Source: Tyto alba
Lineage: Eukaryota > Chordata > Aves > Strigiformes > Tytonidae
Direction: 5' to 3'
Assembly: GCF_018691265.1 (NCBI RefSeq)
Contig: NW_024881282.1
Span: 26,252,899 to 26,316,898 of the forward strand
DNA: 64,000 bases
Under the pieces are notes generated by a model. It was not told the DNA's origin and ran no database searches. It saw only the letters and a list, made by a program, of their open reading frames with translations. Position numbers and translations under genes: made by a program. Shown here one piece after another: positions 1-9,700 of the stretch. Positions within the stretch are counted from its first letter, which is position 1; each line of letters opens with the position of its first letter.

Positions 1-595
1 AGAGACCTACTTCGTTCAACTGCCTGACAAATTCAGAGCTGACAAAAAGTTAAAGCATGTTATTAAGGGCATTGTCCAAATGCTCTGCAGCAGTTCATGA
101 AGAACTGCAGCCTGTGGGAAGGACCCACGTTGGAGAAGTTCATGGAGGATGGTCTCCTGTGGGAGGGACCCCACACTGGAGCAGGGGAAGAATGTGAGGA
201 GTCCTCCCTCTGAGGAGGAAGGAGCAGCAGAGACAACGTGTGATGAACTGACCCCAACCCTCATTCTCCATCTCCCTGCACTGCTGAGAGGGAGGAGGTG
301 GAGAAAACTGGGAGTAAAGTTGAGCCCTGGGAGAAGGGAAGGGTGGGGGGTAGTGTTTTAAGATTTGTTTTTATTTTCTCCTTACCATACTCTGATTTAA
401 TTGGCAATAAATTTAATTAATTTTCCCCAAGTTGATTCTGTTTTGCCTGTGGCAGTAATTGCTGAGTGATCTCCCTGTCCTTATCTCAACCCATGAGCCT
501 TCTGTTGTATTTTCTCTGCCCTGTCCAGCCGAGGAGGGGAGTGATAGAGCAGCTTTGTTGAGCATCTGGTGTCCAGGAAGGGTCAACCCACCACA
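1..595 (+). mobile_element. Avian ERVL-type LTR, 3' part
   Basis: The sequence shares blocks with the LTR at 5617-6687: CTGTGGGAAGGACCC, the GGTCTCCTGTGGGAGGGACC block and the GAGCCCTGGGAGAAGGGAAGG block. It carries AATAAA at 406-411 and ends AACCCACCACA at 595, the terminus known from avian ERVL LTRs. The 5' end lies before the window or within the first 60 bases, so no target-site duplication can be tested. It abuts an antisense CR1 at 596, so it probably inserted into that CR1. Open frames across it are not genes. Confidence 0.75.
406..411 (+). promoter_or_regulatory. LTR polyadenylation signal AATAAA
   Basis: An AATAAA hexamer sits in the A/T-rich part of the LTR, followed by T-rich and G/T-rich sequence. 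This is where the polyadenylation signal of this LTR class lies. Confidence 0.55.
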
Positions 596-1540
596 CAGTG
601 TTTGACAACTCTCTTGGTAAAAAAAGTGCTTCACAGTGTCCAGCCTAAACCTCCCCCGATGCAGCTTTAAGCCATTCCCACGTGTCCTGTCCCTGGATAC
701 CAGGCAGAAGAGACCAACACCTCCCTCTCCACTTCCCCTCCTCAGGAAGCTGTAGAGAGCAACCTCCTTTTCTCCAAACTAGACAAACCCAGAGTCCTCA
801 GCTTCTCCTCACAGGACATGCCTTCCAGCCCTTTCACCAGCTTCGTTGCCCTCCTCCAGATGCTTTTGAGTACCTTCACATTCTTGACTTGTGGGGCCCA
901 GAACTGCAGACAGTACTCAAGGTGAGGCCACATGAGCACTGAACACAGCGGGATCATCACCCCTTTTCACCAGCTGGCTATGCTGTGTTTGATGCACCCC
1001 AGGATGAGGTTTGCCCTCTTGGTTGCCAGCACACACACTGCTGACTCCTACTGACCCCCAGCTCCCCTTCTGTAGGGCTGCTCTCCAGCCAACCTCCCAG
1101 TTTATACTTGTGCCCGGCATTACTCCATCCCAGATGAAGGATTCAGCATTTGGACTTGTTATATTTCATCCCACTAATGATTGCCTAATGCTCCAAACTA
1201 TCTAGATCCCTCTACAAGGCCTCTTGTCCCTCAAGAGAGTCAACAGCATCTCCCAGTTTGGTATCATCAGCAAGCTTGCTAATGGTGCATTCAACTCCTG
1301 GATCCAGATCATTGATAAAAATATTGAGCAGAACTGACCCTAGGATGGAGCCCTGATGAACACTGCTGGTGACTGGTCACCTGCCAGGTGCAGCCCCACT
1401 CCAACCCTTTGAGCCCTGCCCTTCAGCCTGTTCTTCACCCAGGCTCCAGAAAGTCAAGAGACTCTTCTTTCAGCATCCTATACATTCCTATAGGGCTTTG
1501 TGGGATGCCTTTCTCTAAGATAATCTTAATTACAGTGTCC
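596..1540 (-). mobile_element. CR1 LINE, 5'-truncated, antisense
   Basis: Read on the minus strand, positions 960-742 give [14 protein letters not shown], then [14 protein letters not shown] and [10 protein letters not shown]. These are typical of the C-terminal reverse-transcriptase region of CR1 ORF2. Plus-strand phrases around 1250-1330 (CAGCAAGCTTGCTAATGGTG and following) are the reverse complement of the CR1 segment for 'SKFADDTKL'-like sequence. The reading frame is broken by many changes, so it is a fossil. The last part of its 3' end is missing where the LTR joins at 595/596. The 5' boundary near 1540 is approximate. Confidence 0.88.
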
Positions 1541-3453
1541 AGATGATTATGTCAAGTAGGCAAGGTTATGGACCATCTTTCAACAAACTAGTATGTGCCT
1601 ACTGCCTGTAAATTTTTGTTTTTACATAAGTTATTTTTAAGTAAACCTGTCATCAGCACAGAACCAATCATTAATATTTCCACTACACTGTTTCTTTTCT
1701 TTTTATAAATTTAATGATATATTAATTATTATTGTGGCATAATGAAAACATTCTTTTTTTTCACAGGCTGTAAAATAGATTCTTGATCTTTTCCAGTGAT
1801 TGAACTTGGAATGGTATTCTGCTCAGACTCTTGTAAAACTGAACTGCAGGAAATTATGATTTATTCACCTACAATTCTGAACTGCAGGAAATTACAATTT
1901 ATTCACCTACAATTCTGCATGTTTAAGTAAAAACGGTACTATTTCTCTCAGGACCAAAACCAACAACATACCACATGGCAAAAATGCAGCTGGTCCCATG
2001 GCAGAAACATTTGTTATGCACAGCAGGACAGTTATTCCACATAGAAATGAACATATACAGGTTCAGTGTCCATTACCTGTACTCCCAAATGAATATTCAT
2101 TAGAAAAAAACAGAAAGAGACCATAACATTCACACACTAAACAGGGTCTCCCTTGCTAAAGTTTCATTTAACTCTGTTCCTCCTAGCTACAAAAAAAGAT
2201 ACTTAATATGTGCTTAAAGAAGAGCTACTCGGGGCTTGTTCATCACAACTGATACTTCCTCCCATTCCCTCTTTTCAGGTTTCTCTATTCCAGATGTTCT
2301 CAGGATGTGTAGGAGGCATGTTGCTTGCTACCCACATCTACGCCTTTGTCTCTCATTGTGTGCCTCCCACTTTCCTCCTTCCCTGAGCAAGGATGCTTTT
2401 TTTCTCAGCTTAGTCTTCTTGTGAAAAATACAGTTCCAGCTGGTCCATGCCTCCCCTCTTTGAAACCAGACAGGAGCACCTGGGCCATTCTGATCACCAT
2501 CTCCCCATAAAGACTTTATGGTGCTGGCTGCAGGTCCCAGTATGATGTTTGCTTCCCTGTAGGCAGAAGACTTAAAGCAGAAAGAGTGAGATGGCTTTCA
2601 GCTCTAATCTTTGCCTCTTGCATAATCCACATTCACAAGGAATGCTGAAAATGCTGGATTGGGTCTAGTCAACTGGCCCACATCGAGTATTATTTGTACT
2701 TTCTGGCATCAATACTGGCAAATTATCTAATGCACTTCTTTTGTTTATTTATTTGCTTTGCTTGAGAAAAAGCTGCAGGGGGGGAACTAGTCATAGACTA
2801 TTTAGTGGGAGCAGATGCAAAGGCAGTCAAAGCAAGGCCCTTCAGACAGAACTTTTTAAAGTTTTTTGCTGTGTCTTCTCCAGCCTGTACCACTGGCTTG
2901 TTAGGTCAACTCTGACTTATTTCTTTCTCAGCTATATTTGCACCTCACATTCACATCTGTAATTGCATTCTTTCTCTGCCCTGCCCCCTGTTTCCTCAAT
3001 ATTTTCATTGTCTTTAACCTATCCTTTCCTCACTGCTGCCTCTTAACTCTCTCAGAAACAAAATACAAAAAAGGATTGTGAAATCAACCTTTTGCAGACA
3101 CAGATCCTATGCTGCATAACTTGGGCTACTTTTTGCATTGTGCTTACTCAGTTCCTAGTACAAAGAATACCTCTTTTTGTCACTCTTTAGGTATTGGCAG
3201 CAAAATCATGCATGAAAAATAAAGTAAATTGAACCATGGGAATGCTAGAGTATGATTTATAAAACACTGAAGAATTATTTTATATTGGGAAGACACTTCA
3301 TCTCAGATGCAACTGAGAAAACAAGTGAATTTTTACTATCAGCTGCTTCATACATACAGTGTTTTTCCAAATAAACACATAATTTTAAGCACATTGCCAA
3401 ATGTATTGAAACAGTGGTTGCTGTTGTTAAGAAAGATTTCTTGTGTGCTTTAC
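1541..3453. other. Intron stretch without recognised gene
   Basis: AT-rich intron. It holds one 38-bp tandem duplication (1839-1914) and pyrimidine-rich patches around 2230-2460 and 2970-3060. A double minus-strand AATAAA (AATAAATAAA) lies at 2753-2744, about 700 bp past the linker exon. I recognised no exon or transposon here. Confidence 0.6.
1839..1914. repeat. 38-bp tandem duplication, two copies
   Basis: CTGAACTGCAGGAAATTA (1839-) and the rest of the unit through CACCTACAATT repeat directly at 1877. The two copies are 1839-1876 and 1877-1914. They differ at only two positions (ATGAT versus ACAAT), so the duplication is fairly recent. Confidence 0.93.
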
Positions 3454-3570
3454 CTGAGCTAGTAGAAGCAGGAGACTTGCTGCGTCGGGATGGGCCCGGG
3501 CTCTTGGTGGTGCTCCTACGTGAAGTCGAAGCTATTTTGGTATAGGAAGTGGATTTCACCACCCGACATT
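3454..3570 (-). CDS. DCLK1: DCLK1 internal coding exon, Ser/Pro-rich linker
   Basis: Doublecortin-like kinase 1 is a microtubule-binding protein fused to a CaMK-like Ser/Thr kinase. This exon encodes 39 residues, [15 protein letters not shown] through SPASTSS, which I recognise as the basic Ser/Thr/Pro linker just after the second doublecortin domain. The known mammalian segment has SSS where this copy has STS. The paralogue DCX reads ECRVMKG here, so DCX does not fit. Borders are canonical on the minus strand: acceptor TCTTTTAG ends at 3571 and donor GTAAAG begins at 3453. A good branch-point match (CTAAC, A at 3596) lies 26 nt before the exon. The exon starts by completing a codon whose first G comes from 43550 and ends with one base of the next codon. 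It is therefore a symmetric 1-1 phase exon of 39 codons, which could be skipped without a frameshift. The next exon (VNGTPGS in known DCLK1) is outside the window. Confidence 0.96.
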
Positions 3571-3600
3571 CTAAAAGACAAAGAAACTGCATAAGTTAGC
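3571..3600 (-). promoter_or_regulatory. 3' splice site with branch-point match
   Basis: Read on the minus strand, GCTAAC at 3600-3595 matches the vertebrate branch-point consensus. It is followed by a T-rich tract and TTTTAG directly before the exon. The 26-nt spacing from branch A to exon is typical. Confidence 0.65.
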
Positions 3601-5616
3601 AATTAAGAAAGTCAGCAAGATTCTGTAACAGAAAGAGCCCTGAAAAGCACAAACATTTCGCCCACACTTGTTTTCATTCATCTTGAGGGGTTTTATGGGA
3701 AAATATAAAATCTGTATAAATGGCTCCATTAAAATCCAAGTACAGTATGTACCACATCCCAGATAAAGAACTGCTGCAGTAATCCAGACTTTCAGATACC
3801 ATGGTTACTGCAGGTACTTAGGACAGCTTAATTTAACAGTGCTGAGACTACACATAAAATTTATTTGCTTTTGAAGATTTCAGCACAACTAAAGCAGTGG
3901 TTTTTCTGTAAATGATCCAAATGCAATGTAAGCATTTTTGTCAACCTAGTCAGTCTCCTCTAGAAGAACCAGAAGTCTGCTTTTATGTATCAAAATGTTA
4001 AGACTGTACAAGATGACGCAGGTGTCTGTCACTCAGAAAAGCTTTGAAGAAAGAGAAGCAGGTTTGTTGCTCCTGCTTAATCCTCTAGTGAGCAACAGCC
4101 CACATTGTATAGCACACTCAATTCATCACAGGTTGAGGGAAATGGCACTACTTGCTCATAAGAGATATCAGTAAAATCAATGAAGAGGCGAAATTACCCT
4201 CCCACTTGAGAATACTGCAAGATGTTCAGGTTAGAGTTTACAGACACCCACACGGCTCTGTAGGCATTCTTGCATTACACCTGCAAAACACTTCTTGGCC
4301 TAAGGATGAAAGAACTTAGTGTGCATAACATTGATGTCTTGCACTCACAATGGATAGTAAAATAATCATATTATACAGTCAGGGAAAAAAAAAAAAAAAA
4401 AGATTTAAATTTTTTAGCTAATATACAATTAGAAGGCTGCAGCAAAGTTTGTACTGTGTTCATCTGATCACGTCAGTATACTTTACTTGTTTAAAAATAC
4501 ATCAGTAAACATTCTGTATCAGACCTGTTGCCCATTTTCTTCCCATGGTTAAGGTTCCTCAACATAGGTTAAGAGAAATAAACAAGAATTTTTTCTCCCT
4601 AGTCAGAAAATACCACATACAAGTCTGCACATTATTTAGTCTTCACAGATGATCACTGGAGCCTGTAACATAGTTTAGACAGATTAGAGAACAAAGAAAT
4701 AAAATTGAGCATAACTAATTAACTTAAACATATCCACCAGAGAATGATGTCATGAAATATATTTCTCTTGGCTGCCTTAACTGTTTGTCTTTCATCAAGC
4801 TGTTGAAGGAAATAGAAGCAAGAACTGATGCGTTACTGAGGGAACATCCAGCACAGCTGAGAGCTGAGAGCACAGAAATGCCCTGGTCTTCCCAAAGAAG
4901 CTTTTCTTCCCGAATTCTCCCACCTTCCTAATGCCCAGTGGTAGATAATTTCTGTTGACATTTTATGTGATTCATTGATGACTACTCTCATTTCATACTG
5001 AACAATGAGTGGAAACAGAGAAAAACATTTACTCTGTTGTAAGAGGAATTATCAACTGAAAACAGGAGGAATCAGATGAGAGCTTTCAATTAGATTCCAC
5101 TAGGTTACTACAGCAGGAACCTTACACTGATGTACCAGAATCAACAGATGCTCCAGAAACTATCTATACATATCAAATGTAAACAGGTTCTTTACCTTTC
5201 TTGTAAACAAAGATTTTAGATGTCTAAACACCTAACAGACAACTTGTTTTTGCAGAGCTCTGATGTAATCCCAGTGTGGACCCCATTCACAGGAATCAGT
5301 TGGGAAGGGAACTGAGTATTCTAATGGTCAATAAACAAGAAGAGTGAAGTAGAATGACCATTAAACTATAGTCACTTGCTTAGTAGAAAAACAAGGGTCC
5401 ATGAAGAAAACAGCCAGCTACTTTCTACAATATACTTTACTTTGTGAAAAGCTTTCCTGTTTACGTGTAAAAAAATATCTACATCTCTTGCAATTCATGC
5501 TGTGCACTAAAGCTTGACTCTCCTGTTACTACAAGTATCAATGCTCATTCAAGTTCTCTTAATATCTTATAAGCACCCAGAGTCATAATGAGCTTAGAGA
5601 TAAGATTCTATATTTG
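3574..5616. other. Intron stretch without recognised gene
   Basis: AT-rich intron sequence directly upstream (in transcript terms) of the linker exon. It contains an A17 run at 4385-4401. Nothing else is recognised. Confidence 0.55.
4385..4401. repeat. Poly(A) run, 17 bp
   Basis: Seventeen consecutive A on the plus strand. No transposon body is recognisable on the 5' side, so it may be a plain homopolymer. Confidence 0.9.
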
Positions 5617-5772
5617 TGTCCTGGGTTGAGTGAGTGGTGGGGTTTTCTGGTGGCAGGGGAGGGGGTCATAGGGGTGGCCCCCTGTGAGAAGCTTCTCGAA
5701 GCTCCCCCAGCTCCAAGTCAGCTCCACCTCTGCACCAAAACTGAGCCCATCAGCTGCGCCTCTGTGATAACG

Positions 5773-5780
5773 TATTTAAG
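5773..5780 (+). promoter_or_regulatory. LTR TATA-like box
   Basis: TATTTAAG about 155 bp into the LTR, followed by a GC-richer stretch. This is a plausible LTR core promoter; activity is not shown by sequence alone. Confidence 0.45.
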
Positions 5781-6493
5781 AAGGGACGTGGTGAAGTGCA
5801 GTTGGACTTGTGAGGAGGAGTTGCGGCAGCTGCGTGAACACCAAGGTCAGTGGAGGAACGGAGGAAGAAAGGAGGGGGGAGGTGTGCCGGAGCAGATACC
5901 CCCCTGTATCCTGTGGGGAGACGGCAGGGCGGGCCCCCCGGCCACCCATGGAGATCTACGGTGGAGCAGACACTGATTTATGGCCTGTGGCTTCCGCCTG
6001 GAATAATTAAGGTGCTGTGCCTGAAGAAGGCCGGGGTCTTGTGGGAAAAGGCAGCCCCACTGCTGTAATTCAGCACTGGGAGGATTGCAGCATGCGGGGG
6101 AGTCCCACGCCGGAGCAGCTCGGGAAGGGCTGCAGCTGTGGGAGGGAATCCAGTCGGAGAAGGTTGGTGACCCATGACAGAGCAGTGTGGGGAACGCTGC
6201 GGCCCGTGGGAGGGACTCACGTCAGAGAAAGTTTGTGGAGGACTGTCTCCTGTGAGAGGGGGACTACGATGGAGCAGGAGGAACAAGTTCCAGAAGCTCC
6301 CCCCACCGAAGATGGAAGAAGCGGCAGCACTGACTGCACCCCCCATTCCCTGCCCCTGCGCCACTGGGGGAGGAGGTAGAGATATCGGGAGCAGAGCTGA
6401 GCCCGGGAAGAAGGGAGGGGTGGGGGGAAGGTGTTCTCAAGATGTGGCAATGCTTCTCACTGTCCTACTCTGTTATGTGTTTTTAGTGTCTGT

Positions 6494-6499
6494 AATAAA
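6494..6499 (+). promoter_or_regulatory. LTR polyadenylation signal AATAAA
   Basis: AATAAA followed within 10 bases by a T-rich downstream element (GTTCTTTTTTT). This is the usual arrangement for an LTR polyadenylation site. Confidence 0.6.
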
Positions 6500-6687
6500 T
6501 ATATGTTCTTTTTTTCTTCCCCTAACGAGTCTGCCTTTTGCTCGTGATCATAAAAGGGGGATTTTCCCCCATCCCAGTCCTATCTTGAACCCCAATCCTG
6601 GCTCTCTGTCCCTTCTCATTGCCGGAGGGGAAGGGAGAGAGAGCTGCTGCATTGTGGTTGGCTGTCAATCAGGCCTAAACCACGACA

Positions 6688-6790
6688 CCTGGTAACACAG
6701 AACAGGAAAAAAGCTAAAGTATTGAGTGGCTTCCTTGCCTCAGTCTTTACTAGCAAGACTGGCTTTCAGGAATCCCAGGTCCTGGAAGGA
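6688..6790 (+). mobile_element. CR1 ORF2 fragment (endonuclease-RT linker)
   Basis: The plus strand reads LVTQNRKKAKVLSGF then LASVFTSKTGFQESQVLEG. This resembles the CR1 ORF2 segment before the reverse-transcriptase core (pattern AEVLNAFFASVFTGKTGLQESQ). It begins exactly at the LTR end. I do not see the CR1 continue on the other side of the LTR at 5616. The 3' limit is approximate. Confidence 0.7.
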
Positions 6791-9700
6791 AGGGGAAAGC
6801 ATTCATAAATGACCTGGGCTACAGTATGGCCTGTGGAGAACCATGTGGGCAAGCCTTCAGCGCTGCACACACCAGGGTCAGGCAACTCATGACTTCAAAG
6901 GCTGTGGCAAGACAACTTACAGAGTCTAAAAGGATTTCCAGTCATGGATAGAATGTAACCATGCTGCTTGTTGTAAGCAGGTCTCAGCTCCCAAGAACAG
7001 TTTATGTATGCAATTCTGTTGTCACATTTAGTTTTGAAAATAAAACTTTACTGCAGGCAAAGATCCCACTCAGTAACCACACAACCACTGTTTGTCTCGT
7101 CTAAGAAACTACCATAATCTGCCTGTTGCTATAGGAGAACTACGTGTACCTAAGGAGGAAGGGAAAACCAAACAAAAATGTGTGCTTTTTAAAACCATGT
7201 TTTCTATACATGATCTATACTGTTAAGGAAATAAATACGTATGTTCTCCTCACCAACAGTGTTCTGGTGACTATACAATGGGTCCTTGGTAAGCCATGAA
7301 ATAGAAGAGCATTTTTTCCCCCAATTTTCTTTTGATGCCAAAATTGTATCAGAAATAGATCTGAACTCCTGACAGAAGAAAGTTATACTGCCTTTCTCAC
7401 TCATGTGGGCATGCTCAGCCAATAAGAAACACCAGGTGTTTCTATAGCATGTTCAGTGAGGAAAGAAATGTGTCACGAAGCCCCAGTCCTTCCTCTCACC
7501 ATCGACTGACTAAAATTAAAGGAACAAAATGATGATACCCATGGTAACGTGAAGCAAAAGAAGGTCAACTATAAGGTCTGATCGCAGGCTTTATTGCTTT
7601 CCAACTCAGAATACCAGATAAATAAGAATGTTTTTCCAGCTAAAACATCTTGAAATAAGATGTTCCATTGTATAACTACAGACAGAACTACAAAATAGGA
7701 GAGAGAAGTACAGACTATGGGCAGCAAGACTAACAATAAAATGCTGCAGCCCCTTTATAGCATGGAGTATTACCAGAGAGATCTGAGGCATTTAATGGAC
7801 ATTAACAACAATAAGGCTGAGAAAAAAAGAGGAAATAGCCCACGGCTACAATATGACATCGAGACACTGTAGGGACAAGATAAGGAACATGAAGCTCCTG
7901 AGATTGCATGGTGGCGTCAATGAGTAGTAGGAACTGATGCAACTAGGTGGAACCCCAACATATTTACTTGTGAGGTCTTGATTCTTCCTGTTGTCAAATG
8001 GACAAAATGTAACATGAGGTAATTAAGGGATGCTACCATGCAGAATCATAACACCTCCAGTCTCTGGCTCTGTGATGTTTCATTTCCAAAATGTTTCATT
8101 AGCTTCTATGTTCATTAGATTTTACAATGGCAAGAAAGCAGCAGAGAGTAACTAATCTGCAATAAATGTGTCATAAAATGAATAAATTTAATGTGTTTCT
8201 AGAGAAGAATGTGAAAAGTTATCTAAATTACCAGGAGATCAAAAAGGCCTACTTGTCAGCTACTTAAAAGTTGACTGCATGGCCTTCATGAGTCCTTTCT
8301 GAGCTAAAATATCACTTTCTGCTGTGTTTTGCTTTTTTTTGAGGTCTGTGTGGAGGGGAAAGATATTTTTTTTCGGTATCCCTGCCAATCTGTTTCTCTA
8401 AGACAAGAACATTTAACTTGGTTTCAGCAACAACTGTATCCTCCAGATAAGCAAGGAGGGAGGATCAAGGATGTCTGTGGTTGTTGGTAAGCCACTTTAC
8501 TATAAGCCTTAGGCCAGTACCTTTTACCGCTGCTTAAAGACATTGCCCTCACTAGCAATGTTCTCAGGCCAATCAGTAGATCATTACCCCAAATACAGTA
8601 GCAATTTTAGTTTTTAATGTTAAGAGTAATTTGTTCTATGTTGCTAATTCTTAATGCAGCTAACAAGATTTTACTTTGCAGTTGCATTCATGCCTTCAAT
8701 TAAAATGAGTAATCTTCTGTTTGCAGAAGTAAGTTCCACTCTCTTTAGCAAAAGGGAAATGGTGCTATCCTGTCAGGTGGCACTGATGTACACTGCAATT
8801 CACCCAACCCTACTGATGAATCAGTGGCAGCTATGACTTGTAATTACAAGATGTTCAAAAGGGTAACTATCATACAGTTTCCAGATATGAAAGGGATACA
8901 AGGTGTTTCACAGAGGTTTAAGTAATTTCAAATCTTCTATCGTCGTGGTTCTGACTACTTCAATTTTGTTCTGCATGTCTTCCCGTTCAGCATCTTCCTG
9001 ATGCAGATGGACAGCGATGTATGCGTAGAATACAAAATCTTAAAGTTTTATCCCATGCACTAAGCTATCTGTCACTGTAAATGCATGTCTTTTTGAGACG
9101 TCTTACCTTCTGATTTGATTTCTTACCACTAACCCATCCTCCACTCATGACAAAGACTAGGAATACTGTCTATTTCAACTGTATGCCAAATAATTGTGGT
9201 AGCAAATACCTAAATCTTTTTTTTTTTTTTTTTTCTTGCCAAGAAACATGCTTTGGCTGGGGTATAAGATATAGAAAAAGCTAGATTTTCTTTCATGTGA
9301 AAAATCATTCTCCAATTCTGAAACCGGGGTAAGTATTCACTGGCAAGGCAAAAGCTATATACAATAAAATACAAACAGCTAAAGCCATCTATGCCTTATT
9401 GCAAATCAATAGAGAATCTTGCAAGCTCTTAGGAACATAAATAGCTTCACCCAACCTAAGAATGCTTTCAGATGCATGTACTACTCTAAAAATGCCTTGT
9501 AAGTTAAAAATAAGGAAGGTATTCATGCATTCATGTATTATAAATAATATCTCATTCTGCTCTAATGTATAACTTTCAAAGTCCTTATTTGTTTCTAAAT
9601 TCAGTGAAGTTATTTAGAAAGTTTTTCTAAAAAGGTAAATAGATTCTATGTATAATCAAAATGCTACTTCAAGTATTTCCTACTTTATCTTCAAACATGT

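Larger units (their letters stand above)
1..3453 (-). other. DCLK1: DCLK1 intron downstream of the linker exon (partial)
   Basis: The intron starts at the GT donor 3453-3452 and runs off the window at position 1. In mammals a second promoter used for short, kinase-only DCLK1 transcripts lies in the intron between the SPASTSS and VNGTPGS exons. Its small first coding exon (MLELIE) was searched for by eye on the minus strand and not found here. It may lie beyond position 1. Confidence 0.8.
5617..6687 (+). mobile_element. Avian ERVL-type solo LTR, about 1.07 kb
   Basis: It starts TGTCCTGGGTTGAG and ends AAACCACGACA, giving inverted TGTC/GACA termini, as in ERVL-type LTRs abundant in birds. It has a TATA-like TATTTAAG at 5773 and AATAAA at 6494-6499. 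Several G-rich blocks match the LTR at 1-595. No internal gag-pol sequence follows, so it is a solo LTR. The flanking pentamers (ATTTG at 5612-5616, CCTGG at 6688-6692) do not match, so the target-site duplication is lost or an end has been altered. Reading frames of 70-170 codons inside it are GC-driven and match no protein I know. Confidence 0.85.

Noticed and set aside
1..3453. First exon of short DCLK1 isoforms (MLELIE)
   Set aside because: I searched minus-strand ATGCT(G/C) positions; none continues into this peptide with a donor. It probably lies beyond position 1.
5614..6695. Open frames of 120-173 codons on the plus strand and 128 codons on the minus strand
   Set aside because: All lie within the ERVL-type LTR. 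LTRs are non-coding, and the frames match no retroviral protein.
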